A stretch of DNA of 64,000 nt, from contig CP129491.1 of the NCBI GenBank assembly GCA_030584105.1, positions 3,303,736 through 3,367,735 on the forward strand, read 5' to 3'. Position 1 is the stretch's first letter; each line of letters opens with the position of its first letter. Both the position numbers and the translations under genes were made by a program. Positions 1 through 7,596 of this stretch are shown here, piece after piece. Source of the stretch: UTCHB3 sp002050155 (GTDB lineage Bacteria; Bacteroidota; Ignavibacteria; Ignavibacteriales; Ignavibacteriaceae). The notes beneath the pieces were generated by a model. The model saw only the letters and a list, made by a program, of their open reading frames with translations, did not search any database and had not been told where the DNA came from.

Positions 1-234
1 CCGGGTGGTTGCCTCGGTGGAGGCGGTCAGCCGATCCCGACAAATGCAAGGATTCGTGCGGCAAGAGCCAAAGCGATTTACGCTGAGGAAGAGATGCTGC
101 CGGTAAGGAAATCGCACGAGAACTCGCACATTACGGAGTTCTACCGGAAGTTCATACCTGAGGGACCTTGCAGTCAGAAATCACATGAATTGTTGCATAC
201 CCACTATACAAAGCGGGGTAAATTCATAGTCTAA
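1..234 (+). CDS. [FeFe]-hydrogenase, C-terminal end (partial, 5' end off window)
   Basis: Open from base 1 to the TAA at 232-234, giving 77 residues. It begins PGGCLGGGGQP, the last H-cluster cysteine motif of [FeFe]-hydrogenases (usually CPGGC.GGGGQP). Next comes a small-subunit-like tail (PF02256 type) with RKSHEN, EFYRKF and, near the end, SHELLHTHY. These three landmarks in this order are characteristic of the catalytic subunit of NADH-linked, multimeric [FeFe]-hydrogenases (HydA/HndD class), which reversibly reduce protons to H2 in the cytoplasm. The FeS-rich N-terminus and any partner subunits lie upstream of the window. This points to an anaerobic, fermentative or H2-cycling host. A strong hairpin terminator follows at 254-290, so this is probably the last gene of its operon. 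Confidence 0.9.
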   Translation, partial: PGGCLGGGGQPIPTNARIRAARAKAIYAEEEMLPVRKSHENSHITEFYRKFIPEGPCSQKSHELLHTHYTKRGKFIV

Positions 235-253
235 GCTGTTGACTGTTGATTTG

Positions 254-290
254 GAGGTTGTTTTTATGCAAATAAAAGCAACCTCTTTTT
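254..290 (+). terminator. Rho-independent terminator after the hydrogenase gene
   Basis: Bases 254-267 and 272-285 form a 14-bp stem (GAGGTTG... pairing with ...CAACCTC, one G-T pair) closed by a GCAA tetraloop at 268-271. The stem is followed directly by TTTTTATTTTT. It lies 20 bp after the hydrogenase stop codon. Confidence 0.85.
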
Positions 291-459
291 ATTTTTAAAC
301 CCGGAATTAAAAATTTATCCGGAATTGGAAAATGACTGAGGGTGAGAATTGCCGGTGTTGGAAAATTATCGGTACGGCGGTGTTGTTGGGGTAGGGAGTT
401 ATCGGATAATAAGTAATATTCAAAATTGAAAAATTTCAAAAAAAATAATCGGAGTGAAG

Positions 460-1059
460 ATGAAAGTTTTAACATTTTCATTGTTGTTTAGTATTTCATC
501 TCTTTTGTTGATTACAGGCTGCCTAAAAAAGGTTGAGCCAAGGCACGATGCTGCTCTTGAAAAGGCAAAGAAAGAGGCGACTGCTGCCGCAGGTGATTTT
601 ATGAAAAGTCTGAAAGAGATATTGGTAAGGGAGATGAAAGAGAAAGGCCCTGAGGGTGCGTTTGATGTGTGCTCAGATACTGCTCAGAAGTTTACTGCCT
701 TTTATTCCAAAGAGAAAGGAATGGAAATACACAGGGTTGCATATATGAACAGGAACCCGCTAAACCTGCCTGATCAGGCTGAAACGATGTGGATGAAAGA
801 AATAGAAAACATGATGAAAGAGAAAAGTTTCAACAGAGATACTGTTTTGTATCGTGTGGTTAAATCAGGCAGAAGCAGGATGCTCCACTTAGTGAAACCG
901 ATTTTTCTTGCTCCCGAATGTGTTGTATGCCACGGAACAGAGGATCAAATTCCGGAGGCAGTGATGAAAAAGATCAATGAAAAATATCCGGAGGATAAGG
1001 CGAGAAACTTTCAGCCGGGTGAACTTCGCGGGTTGGTTACGGTCAGATTAAAGATATAA
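460..1059 (+). CDS. Haem-binding DUF3365 (Tll0287-like) lipoprotein
   Basis: A 199-residue protein. The ATG at 460 is preferred to the in-frame GTG at 454 because GGAG at 451-454 then sits at ribosome-binding distance. The N-terminus is a lipoprotein signal ending in LLLITGC. The rest matches the DUF3365 family: an N-terminal helical part, FDVCSDTAQ, the block MNRNPLNLPD, then MLHLVKPIFLAPECVVCHG, with a c-type haem motif CVVCH, and a C-terminal GELRGLVTVRL. Family members are small periplasmic sensor or electron-carrier domains with one covalent haem. The protein is presumably anchored in the envelope and may sense redox state or pass electrons; its partner is not visible. It is convergent with the M15 peptidase gene. 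Confidence 0.82.
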   Translation: MKVLTFSLLFSISSLLLITGCLKKVEPRHDAALEKAKKEATAAAGDFMKSLKEILVREMKEKGPEGAFDVCSDTAQKFTAFYSKEKGMEIHRVAYMNRNPLNLPDQAETMWMKEIENMMKEKSFNRDTVLYRVVKSGRSRMLHLVKPIFLAPECVVCHGTEDQIPEAVMKKINEKYPEDKARNFQPGELRGLVTVRLKI

Positions 1060-1163
1060 TTTTTTAGATTTTATTTAAAGTGTAACTTTTAATAAAATTG
1101 TATAATTATTCGTTAAATAAAGAAAATAACAGCTTTTGTTTAATTTAACACTTTAACCAAAAA

Positions 1164-1940
1164 TTAAAATCTTTTAACCGGTATTACTTCATAAAAAAAG
1201 TGTTGATAGTCTTTATATGGAGTCCAGGAGCCACCCCATTTCCAGCCGTGTTTTAAGAAAATTTTATAAGCGGGTGAATCTTTATGAATAGTTCCCGGCT
1301 TTTTGATATCATATATCGCACCGGGAGGTGAAACATATTTACCACTAACATAAGGGTTCCACAGGGGGTTAATATCAAGCGCCAAACCGTTTGCATGCCG
1401 GCTTATACTTTTTGTTCCGGCTACCAAACGGTAGTTAAATGCTGAGGTGTTATTAGCTGCCATCGATTTTCTGTCATTCCATTGATATTTGCTCATAGGT
1501 TCAATTTTTTCAATAATAAATCCCGAATCCGCCATTTCTTTGAAAATATTCACAATATCGGGAGCAACAATTTTATGAACAATTAACAGGTTTTTAACTC
1601 TGACGCCGGGTGAAGTAATGTGCTCCACTTCTACCGTTTCCAGAATATTTCTCAAACCGTTTGATTGTTTTTGCGTAATCAGTTTAAGTGTAACCATTGA
1701 AGCGAGTTCATCTTCTAAAAATTTAGCCTTTTCAGCAGAATCTTTCGGTGCCGGCTCTTTCGATTTTATTGAATTATTTATGGAATCTTCAGTTGAGTTA
1801 CGGTTCACACCATTTTTTACAGAGTCCGTTGAAGATTTCAACGATTGTGCTGCCGGGTTTGGGTTTTTTGTGCACGATTGTGTTAACGGTGTAAAAAGGA
1901 GAAGAATCAATAAACAAGTGAGGAGATGGGGTTTAATCAT
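1164..1940 (-). CDS. M15-family D,D/L,D-carboxypeptidase-like lipoprotein
   Basis: A 258-residue protein with signal peptide and lipobox (LTQSC near residue 23), then a Ser/Asn/Lys-rich linker to about residue 75. The C-terminal domain is a VanY/extensin-like M15 zinc peptidase. SRHANGLALDIN supplies H182 and D189, and KDYQHFF supplies H247, the expected three zinc ligands. The MxxYQWNDRKSM/NNTSAFNYR region upstream is typical of M15 domains in Bacteroidetes-type genomes. The probable role is trimming peptidoglycan stem peptides at the outer-membrane or periplasmic face. Its start codon overlaps the stop of the 57-residue membrane ORF (ATGA at 1937-1940), implying co-translation. Confidence 0.82.
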   Translation of the reverse strand: MIKPHLLTCLLILLLFTPLTQSCTKNPNPAAQSLKSSTDSVKNGVNRNSTEDSINNSIKSKEPAPKDSAEKAKFLEDELASMVTLKLITQKQSNGLRNILETVEVEHITSPGVRVKNLLIVHKIVAPDIVNIFKEMADSGFIIEKIEPMSKYQWNDRKSMAANNTSAFNYRLVAGTKSISRHANGLALDINPLWNPYVSGKYVSPPGAIYDIKKPGTIHKDSPAYKIFLKHGWKWGGSWTPYKDYQHFFYEVIPVKRF

Positions 1941-2110
1941 TTTTTTTTGCTTCCGTAAGTTCTGTATTCAAAAAAAAGACCGACAAGAAAAGCGATCACC
2001 AAAACGATGATTGTGATTAAGGAAGAGCCCTCAGTTTTTTTAGCAAGATAAAAAGAGAGGATAATTCCCATTGCCAAAGTCAAACCAAGAAAGCTGCCCG
2101 GTTTTTTCAT
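1937..2110 (-). CDS. Small two-helix membrane protein, 57 aa, unknown function
   Basis: An unrecognised short gene: start CAT at 2108-2110 and stop TGA at 1937-1939 on the - strand. The protein begins MKKPGSFLGLTLAMGIILSF and has two hydrophobic stretches (about residues 7-23 and 31-47), separated by the polar AKKTEGSS. It ends in a basic tail, EYRTYGSKKK. Its stop overlaps the start codon of the M15 lipoprotein gene by 4 bp, the usual arrangement of coupled genes. Layout resembles AtpZ/AtpI-like or other short two-helix proteins, but no family motif is visible and I assign no function. It is divergent from rsmB. Confidence 0.6.
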   Translation of the reverse strand: MKKPGSFLGLTLAMGIILSFYLAKKTEGSSLITIIVLVIAFLVGLFFEYRTYGSKKK

Positions 2111-2185
2111 TGTGCTAATCTTTCGTTAATTCTCGTAAATTTTGGAACTAAATTTACTTTTTTTCCCGACTCTTTACAAATTTGA

Positions 2186-3460
2186 ATGAAATCTTTACCT
2201 CGGAAACCGTCGCAGAACAGCTTGCCTAAAGTCCACAAAAACCTAATAACAGCCATTATCAATTGTGTAGAGGGCACACTCCGCGATGGGAGATATGCAG
2301 AGGGTGTTATCAATTATGTGTTGAAATCGAACCCCAAATGGGGAGCACGGGACAGAAGTTTCATTGCGGGTGCTGCCTACGATACAATCCGCAACCTTCG
2401 GTTGTATGCCTATGCAGTTTCAGTTGAAAATAGTGCACCTTTTGTTTCGGGGTATCCCCTAATTTCATCCGAAGATATAAATAAAACAGTTTATTCGCGT
2501 TTGTTTTTGAACGGCTTTATTGATAAAGATACCTTAGAAGATTTGAAGTTAAATCCGGATGAAGTGTCGCAAAGGTTTGAAGCGGGGAAGAAGATCAGAA
2601 AAATCAGGGAGTCGGTACCCGACTGGTTAGATGAGCTTGGCACAAAAGAGTTGGGAGCACGCTGGAGTGCAGAGCTTGCTGCACTTAATCAAAAGGCAAA
2701 AGTGGTTTTAAGGATTAACAGACTTAAAATCAGCAGAGAAGGAGTTGTAAAAAAACTGAACGAACTTGGTATATTCACTGAGACACTTCCCGGCTACCCC
2801 GACGCACTTATACTTAAAGAAAGAAAAAACATCTCTAACCTACAGGAGTACAAAAACGGATATTTTGAGATTCAGGACGCCTCTTCACAGTTGGTGGCTC
2901 CGTTTACGGGGGTAAAAAGCGGAATGCGGGTAATCGACGCTTGTGCAGGCGCCGGGGGTAAATCACTCCACTTAGCAGCACTTATGGGGAACAAAGGGAG
3001 GATCATTTCTCTTGATATCGAAGCGAAAAAATTGGATGAACTTAAAAAACGAAGCAAACGAAACGGCGCGGAAATAATCGAAAGACGCCTTATCGATAGC
3101 CGCAAAGTCATAAAACGGCTGAAAGAAAGCGCCGACCTGGTTCTGTTGGATGCTCCTTGCTCCGGCTTAGGAGTGCTTCGCAGAAACATGGACGCAAAAT
3201 GGAGGTTGCAACCGGAGAGAATAGAAGAGCTTAAAAAACTTCAGTGGGAAATTCTCTCTGATTATTCATCGATGGTGAAACCCGGGGGAAAATTAGTGTA
3301 TGTTACCTGCAGCATACTCCCTTCTGAGAACGGGCGGCAAACAGAACGCTTTTTAAAAGAGTACGGATATAATTTCAGGCTTGAAGAAGAGCAAAACATT
3401 TCACCGGCAGATTCGGGTTTTGATGGTTTTTACCTTGCAAGATTTATGAGAAATTCTTAG
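2186..3460 (+). CDS. rsmB: 16S rRNA m5C methyltransferase, RsmB/NSUN family
   Basis: A 424-residue protein. An N-terminal NusB-like helical region (about 10-140) precedes a SAM-dependent methyltransferase domain. Visible motifs are FEIQDASSQLVAP at the domain start, DACAGAGGKSLHLA (motif I), DAPCSGLGVLRR (motif IV, with the release cysteine in PCSG) and YVTCSILPSEN (motif VI, with the catalytic cysteine in TCS). This fits the RsmB (Sun/Fmu) group, which methylates C967 of 16S rRNA, though other NSUN paralogues modify other cytosines. No strong Shine-Dalgarno is seen before ATG 2186. The stop codon lies in the first unit of a 35-bp tandem duplication. Confidence 0.85.
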   Translation: MKSLPRKPSQNSLPKVHKNLITAIINCVEGTLRDGRYAEGVINYVLKSNPKWGARDRSFIAGAAYDTIRNLRLYAYAVSVENSAPFVSGYPLISSEDINKTVYSRLFLNGFIDKDTLEDLKLNPDEVSQRFEAGKKIRKIRESVPDWLDELGTKELGARWSAELAALNQKAKVVLRINRLKISREGVVKKLNELGIFTETLPGYPDALILKERKNISNLQEYKNGYFEIQDASSQLVAPFTGVKSGMRVIDACAGAGGKSLHLAALMGNKGRIISLDIEAKKLDELKKRSKRNGAEIIERRLIDSRKVIKRLKESADLVLLDAPCSGLGVLRRNMDAKWRLQPERIEELKKLQWEILSDYSSMVKPGGKLVYVTCSILPSENGRQTERFLKEYGYNFRLEEEQNISPADSGFDGFYLARFMRNS

Positions 3461-3518
3461 TGTTCCCTTCATCCCTGTTCGATAGAAATTCTTAGTGTTT
3501 CCTTCCACCCCGTTCGGT
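3449..3518 (+). repeat. 35-bp tandem duplication spanning the rsmB stop codon
   Basis: Two adjacent 35-bp units, 3449-3483 and 3484-3518, both starting AGAAATTCTTAGTGTT and differing at about five positions. The first unit contains the last codons of rsmB and its TAG (3458-3460). The second copies the same bases, so a TAG recurs 35 bp later in another frame. The following DNA to 3740 holds no gene I can support. Confidence 0.85.
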
Positions 3519-3748
3519 AAAAAAGAATAAGAAATTTAATCGAAGAGATAAAATGATTAAAAAATAACAGCAGGCGGGTTTCACCCCGGCCGGGAACAGG
3601 AAAATTGCCCCACTTCACCCACCTTTTAGTTTCAACTTCAATAAACTGCATAAATTTATATAAAAACAGCACTTAGAAGAGTCGTTTAAAACTTTTTTTA
3701 TATTTTTTTTCAAAAATGCTTGACTATTTCCCAAATTTTTCCTAAGTT

Positions 3749-3775
3749 GTGGGTCAAAGTGTAGGAAAGTGGGTA
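3749..3775 (+). promoter_or_regulatory. MraZ operator (three boxes, 10-bp period)
   Basis: Three GTG boxes start at 3749 (GTGGG), 3759 (GTGTA) and 3769 (GTGGG), exactly one helical turn apart; the second and third lie in AAAGTGTAGG and AAAGTGGGTA. Known MraZ operators are direct GTGGG-type repeats spaced about 10 bp upstream of mraZ, so this is very likely the autoregulatory site of the dcw cluster. It lies about 50 bp before the mraZ start. Confidence 0.75.
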
Positions 3776-3821
3776 AAACTCCCATAAAAAGGCTGAAAAA
3801 CACAATAAAAGGACCCAAAAA

Positions 3822-4289
3822 GTGTTCAAAGGACACTATTATCATACTCTTGATACAAAAAACCGGATAAGCATCCCCGCAAAGATGCGCAAATCGATCA
3901 GCGATGCGGCGAACAGGACCGTTGTGCTTACGAAGGGTTTTGTATCAAAAGATTTGGGTCATTGTATCGACCTGTATCCGAAAAATACCTTCGCCTTAAT
4001 GGAGGAATCTCTCGCCAAACTTAATCCTTTCGTTCAAAATAACGCCCGATACATCAGGTCAATTCTTTTTGATGCTGAAGAGCAGCAGTGGGATGGTCAA
4101 TACAGGATCATAATCCCACAGCCGTTGTTAGAACATGCCCGGATTGAAAAAGAAGTGTTGGTAATGGGATTTCTGCATAAGATCGAGCTTTGGAGCCCGA
4201 AGGTATATCGTGAGTATGAAGCCGCATCCCCTGAACCAATGGAAAAAATATCCGAGAGTGTGATGCAACTCTATGGACAGCAATCATAA
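3822..4289 (+). CDS. mraZ: Transcriptional regulator MraZ
   Basis: A 155-residue protein starting at GTG 3822, with AAAGGA around 3806-3811 as ribosome-binding site. It shows the duplicated SpoVT/AbrB-like fold. The first half opens FKGHYYHTLDTKNRISIPAKMR, the classic MraZ signature. The second half has DGQYRIIIPQPLLEHA followed by EVLVMGFLHKIELWSP. MraZ proteins form dodecameric rings that bind the GTGGG repeats upstream of the cluster and control its expression. It is the first gene of the dcw cluster and overlaps rsmH by 17 bp. Confidence 0.95.
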   Translation: MFKGHYYHTLDTKNRISIPAKMRKSISDAANRTVVLTKGFVSKDLGHCIDLYPKNTFALMEESLAKLNPFVQNNARYIRSILFDAEEQQWDGQYRIIIPQPLLEHARIEKEVLVMGFLHKIELWSPKVYREYEAASPEPMEKISESVMQLYGQQS

Positions 4290-5229
4290 TCCGGTTCTAC
4301 TTGAGGAGTCGGTCGGATATTTAATAACCGATAAAGGCGGCGCTTATTTTGACGGTACATTTGGTTTCGGGGGTCATTCCCGGCGATTTCTCAAGGAGCT
4401 TGATGACAGCGCAGTTATCATCGGAACCGACCTTGATGAGATCGTCTTCAACAAATCTCAGCTAAATTTCCAACACGAGAGCCGGGTTAGGCTATACAAT
4501 TTTAATTTTAAAAATATAGGAATTGCAGCCAAATTGGAGCAAATTTCCGGGTTCAGCGGAATTTTTGCTGATTTGGGGGTTTCGTCATTTCAACTTGATA
4601 ACGAAGAAGAGGGGTTTACTTACAGGAGCACGGCTCCGTTAGATTTGCGGATGGATAAAAGGGAGGGGAAACCGGCTTCGTGGCTGCTGAATAATCTGGA
4701 GCATAAAGATTTAGCAAGGATATTCAGGGATTATGGCGAGGAGATTCAATCGGGGTTCATCGCAAATCTGATTGTAAAATACAGAGAAGCGAAACCGTTC
4801 AGAACGACCACCGATTTGGCGGAACTTTTGGAAACGGTAACACCGCAAAGATTTCTTTTTAAGCGATTATCAAGGATTTTTCAGGCGCTTAGAATTGAAG
4901 TAAACGGTGAACTTGACTCGCTCCGGGAGTTTCTCGCCCGGTCAGTGCCGCTTCTTGAACCGGGTGGCAGGATCGTGATTCTCACATATCATTCGTTGGA
5001 GGATCGGATTGTAAAAGAGTTTTTTAAGGAGGAAGAGAAAGGGTGCACATGCCCGCCGGAGTTTCCGGTGTGTGTTTGCAACAAAGTATCGACGCTTAAG
5101 GTATTGACAAAAAAGCCCGTTACGCCCTCTGACGAAGAAGTGTGGCTTAACAGGAGAGCCAGAAGTGGCAAACTTAGAGCCGCCGAAAAAAAGTTAGTCC
5201 GCAACAATTCAGCAGAAAAAAGACGGTAA
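4273..5229 (+). CDS. rsmH: 16S rRNA (cytosine-1402-N4)-methyltransferase RsmH
   Basis: A 318-residue protein (MraW). It begins MDSNHNPVLLEESV, followed by the SAM-binding segment YFDGTFGFGGHSR, then IFADLGVSSFQLD, with LDLRMD and the late block GGRIVILTYHSLEDRIVK that identify the family. It ends with a CxC.../VCVCNKV segment and a basic tail typical of MraW. The product methylates N4 of C1402 in the ribosomal P site. Its start lies inside mraZ (17-bp overlap), so the two are translationally linked, as in most dcw clusters. Confidence 0.95.
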   Translation: MDSNHNPVLLEESVGYLITDKGGAYFDGTFGFGGHSRRFLKELDDSAVIIGTDLDEIVFNKSQLNFQHESRVRLYNFNFKNIGIAAKLEQISGFSGIFADLGVSSFQLDNEEEGFTYRSTAPLDLRMDKREGKPASWLLNNLEHKDLARIFRDYGEEIQSGFIANLIVKYREAKPFRTTTDLAELLETVTPQRFLFKRLSRIFQALRIEVNGELDSLREFLARSVPLLEPGGRIVILTYHSLEDRIVKEFFKEEEKGCTCPPEFPVCVCNKVSTLKVLTKKPVTPSDEEVWLNRRARSGKLRAAEKKLVRNNSAEKRR

Positions 5230-5253
5230 AAAATAATTCACAAGAATTAGAAG

Positions 5254-5583
5254 ATGAAGAAGTCGTACAAAAAAAATATTTTGATAACTCTGGTTATCTT
5301 CATGATTTTTGGAGCAGTGATTTACATTGTGATAATTACAAACATAGAAATGAACCGGCTGACCAGAACCGCAGATGACTTAAAATCATCCATAAAAATT
5401 GAACAATCTACTGTTAAACAGAACCGGGCGGTATTGGATAAACTGATTTCGAAAGAATATCTGATGCCGATCGTGGCAAAAAAGTTTGATTTAAGAGAAT
5501 CAGACGACTCAATTGCTCCGTTGGTTATTTCAGCGGATGAAATAAAAGAACTTGAAGAAAAAATTAACACGATTTCCGAATGA
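5254..5583 (+). CDS. ftsL: FtsL-like divisome membrane protein
   Basis: A 109-residue bitopic protein. Residues 1-9 are basic and cytoplasmic, one transmembrane segment covers about 10-29 (ILITLVIFMIFGAVIYIVII), and a periplasmic coiled-coil-like part runs from about 33 to 75, followed by an acidic helix. Sequence conservation is low, as is usual for FtsL. The call rests on size, topology and position between rsmH and ftsI, where ftsL always lies. FtsL links FtsQ/FtsB to FtsW/FtsI in the septal complex. Its end overlaps the ftsI start by 4 bp (ATGA). Confidence 0.8.
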   Translation: MKKSYKKNILITLVIFMIFGAVIYIVIITNIEMNRLTRTADDLKSSIKIEQSTVKQNRAVLDKLISKEYLMPIVAKKFDLRESDDSIAPLVISADEIKELEEKINTISE

Positions 5584-7592
5584 GTACAAACAGACTGTTT
5601 CTTGTAATCGGCAGTATGGCGGTCTTTTTGATCGTGTTAATCACGAGGTTGGTTTTTGTACAGATCGTACACGCGAGTGATCTGGCATATTTTGCCAATA
5701 AGCAACAAGTAGGGATGGAGCCGTTGAAGCCTTCCCGTGGCTCTATTTACGACAGAAATGGAACGATACTGGTTTACAGCCGGGATGAGGTTTCGTTTTT
5801 TGTTAATCCAAGGGTAGCGAGGAAGTACGGGAAAGATTCCGTTTTGGCGCAGAAATTAGCTGATTCGCTCGGGTATAATTTCCACGAGTTAAAAGCGAAA
5901 ATTGATTCGGCAGACCGGACTTTTTGCATTTTAAAGGGTATCGATGCGAAGAAAGCGCAGAAAATGCGTAGGGTTGTGGTTGATGGTTTAGAGTACCATG
6001 AAGACCCCGTTAGGGTCTATGAATACAATGCATTGGCATCGCATGTAATTGGTTTCGTTAACTACGAGGGGAAAGGCATTGAAGGAATTGAAAGGAGCTA
6101 CAACGACGAATTAGCGGGGAAACCGGGAAGCCGCTTCGTTCTTAAAGATGGCAAAGGGGCGGTAATTTCGATTTTGGAAGAAAATTATAAAGATGCCGTG
6201 CCGGGCGCAAACATACAACTTACTATTGACAAAACTACGCAGCTTCTTTTGGAGAAAGAGTTAGCAGCGGGCGTAAAAGCGGCGAAAGCCATCAGTGCAT
6301 TGGGGATTGTGATGGACCCGAACACAGGTGAAGTGCTGGCGTTGGCAAACTATCCGGGATATGACCCGGGGAAATATATGGATTTTTCCGATGAAGTCAG
6401 GCGAAACAAAGCAGTTTCCGATATTTATGACCCCGGCTCAACTTTTAAGGGGATTTCCTTTTCCGGGTTGCTTGATCTGAAATTGGTTACACCTCAAACA
6501 GTGGTGGACATCGGTAACGGTACATTAAAATATTACGGGCACACAATAAATGATCATATAAGTTTATCGTCGCTTACCGTGCGTGAGGTGCTCCGTTACT
6601 CGAGCAACATTGGAACGATAAAGTTAATAAACAGAATTTCGGACAACGAATTTTATAAATACTTACGCAGTTATGGTTTTGGCAACTACACATACCTCGG
6701 TTTGCCGGGCGAAGTGAAAGGAATGCTTCCGCCGCCTGTTAAGTGGTCAAAATCATCAAAAGGGTCTATGGCTTACGGTTACGGAGTGTCGGTTACCCCA
6801 ATTCAGCTGATCACGGCATATTCAGCCCTGGTGAACGGTGGCACACTTTATAAACCTTTATTAATAAAGGCGTTAACGGATCAAAACGGGCAGGTAATTC
6901 AATCATTTGAACCGACAAAAATTCGTGATGTTATTACCCCTGAAACATCCGCACTGATGAGAGTTCTGCTTACGGATGTTGTAGAAAAGGGAACAGGGAA
7001 AAAGGCTCAAGTAGAAGGTGTGAAAATAGGCGGGAAGACGGGAACCTCACGCAGAATTATGAACGGAGGATATACGAAAAAGTCGTATAACTCATCTTTT
7101 ATTGGCTTTTTTCCGGCGGATAAGCCGAAATATATTTGTCTGATATTGGTTAATACACACAAGCAGACCGGCATTACGGGGGGTGAGGTTGCTGCTCCCA
7201 TCTTCAAAAATGTGGCTTCAGTTTTATCAGGGAAAAAGAGTGAAACAATCAGCGATATTTCATTGGTATCCGTTTCGGATGAAGACGACGAAGAAATAAT
7301 AGCGCCGGAAGGTGGAAAACAAGAGAGCCAGACGAAGGATGTCTTTGTTCCAGTAACCCAAATTAAAAAAGCGGCTTCACAGGGCGCAGCGAAAGGGATA
7401 ATGCCGGATCTTCGCGGCACTTCGTTAAAAGATGCGATCGGGCTGATTCAGAAGATGGATTTGAAACTCACATGGTCAGGCACAGGTCGTGTGGTTGAGC
7501 AGAGCATAAAACCGGGTCAGAAACCGGCAAAAGGTTCGGTGATTGAACTTAAACTGCAGGAAAGAGCCATTTCCGGCGTAAATATATATTGA
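5580..7592 (+). CDS. ftsI: Septal peptidoglycan transpeptidase FtsI (PBP3) with C-terminal PASTA domain
   Basis: A 670-residue class B penicillin-binding protein. It has an N-terminal transmembrane helix (about 6-26), a dimerisation/pedestal domain with RGSIYDRNG near residue 55, and a transpeptidase domain. Active-site motifs are STFK (nucleophile near residue 287), SSN (in YSSNIGT near 341) and KTG (in GGKTGTSRR near 486). An acidic linker (about 560-595) leads to one PASTA domain (about 603-665: GIMPDLRGTSLKDAIG to the end). One PASTA repeat on FtsI is common in FCB and Firmicute relatives and may bind peptidoglycan or muropeptides. It cross-links septal peptidoglycan with FtsW. It follows ftsL with a 4-bp overlap and is 4 bp before murE. 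Confidence 0.95.
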   Translation: MSTNRLFLVIGSMAVFLIVLITRLVFVQIVHASDLAYFANKQQVGMEPLKPSRGSIYDRNGTILVYSRDEVSFFVNPRVARKYGKDSVLAQKLADSLGYNFHELKAKIDSADRTFCILKGIDAKKAQKMRRVVVDGLEYHEDPVRVYEYNALASHVIGFVNYEGKGIEGIERSYNDELAGKPGSRFVLKDGKGAVISILEENYKDAVPGANIQLTIDKTTQLLLEKELAAGVKAAKAISALGIVMDPNTGEVLALANYPGYDPGKYMDFSDEVRRNKAVSDIYDPGSTFKGISFSGLLDLKLVTPQTVVDIGNGTLKYYGHTINDHISLSSLTVREVLRYSSNIGTIKLINRISDNEFYKYLRSYGFGNYTYLGLPGEVKGMLPPPVKWSKSSKGSMAYGYGVSVTPIQLITAYSALVNGGTLYKPLLIKALTDQNGQVIQSFEPTKIRDVITPETSALMRVLLTDVVEKGTGKKAQVEGVKIGGKTGTSRRIMNGGYTKKSYNSSFIGFFPADKPKYICLILVNTHKQTGITGGEVAAPIFKNVASVLSGKKSETISDISLVSVSDEDDEEIIAPEGGKQESQTKDVFVPVTQIKKAASQGAAKGIMPDLRGTSLKDAIGLIQKMDLKLTWSGTGRVVEQSIKPGQKPAKGSVIELKLQERAISGVNIY

Positions 7593-7596
7593 ATTT

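Noticed and set aside
1068..1160. Inverted TTAAAGTGT/ACACTTTAA between convergent genes as a terminator
   Set aside because: The arms are about 70 bp apart in AT-rich DNA with no T-run, so a functional hairpin is doubtful.
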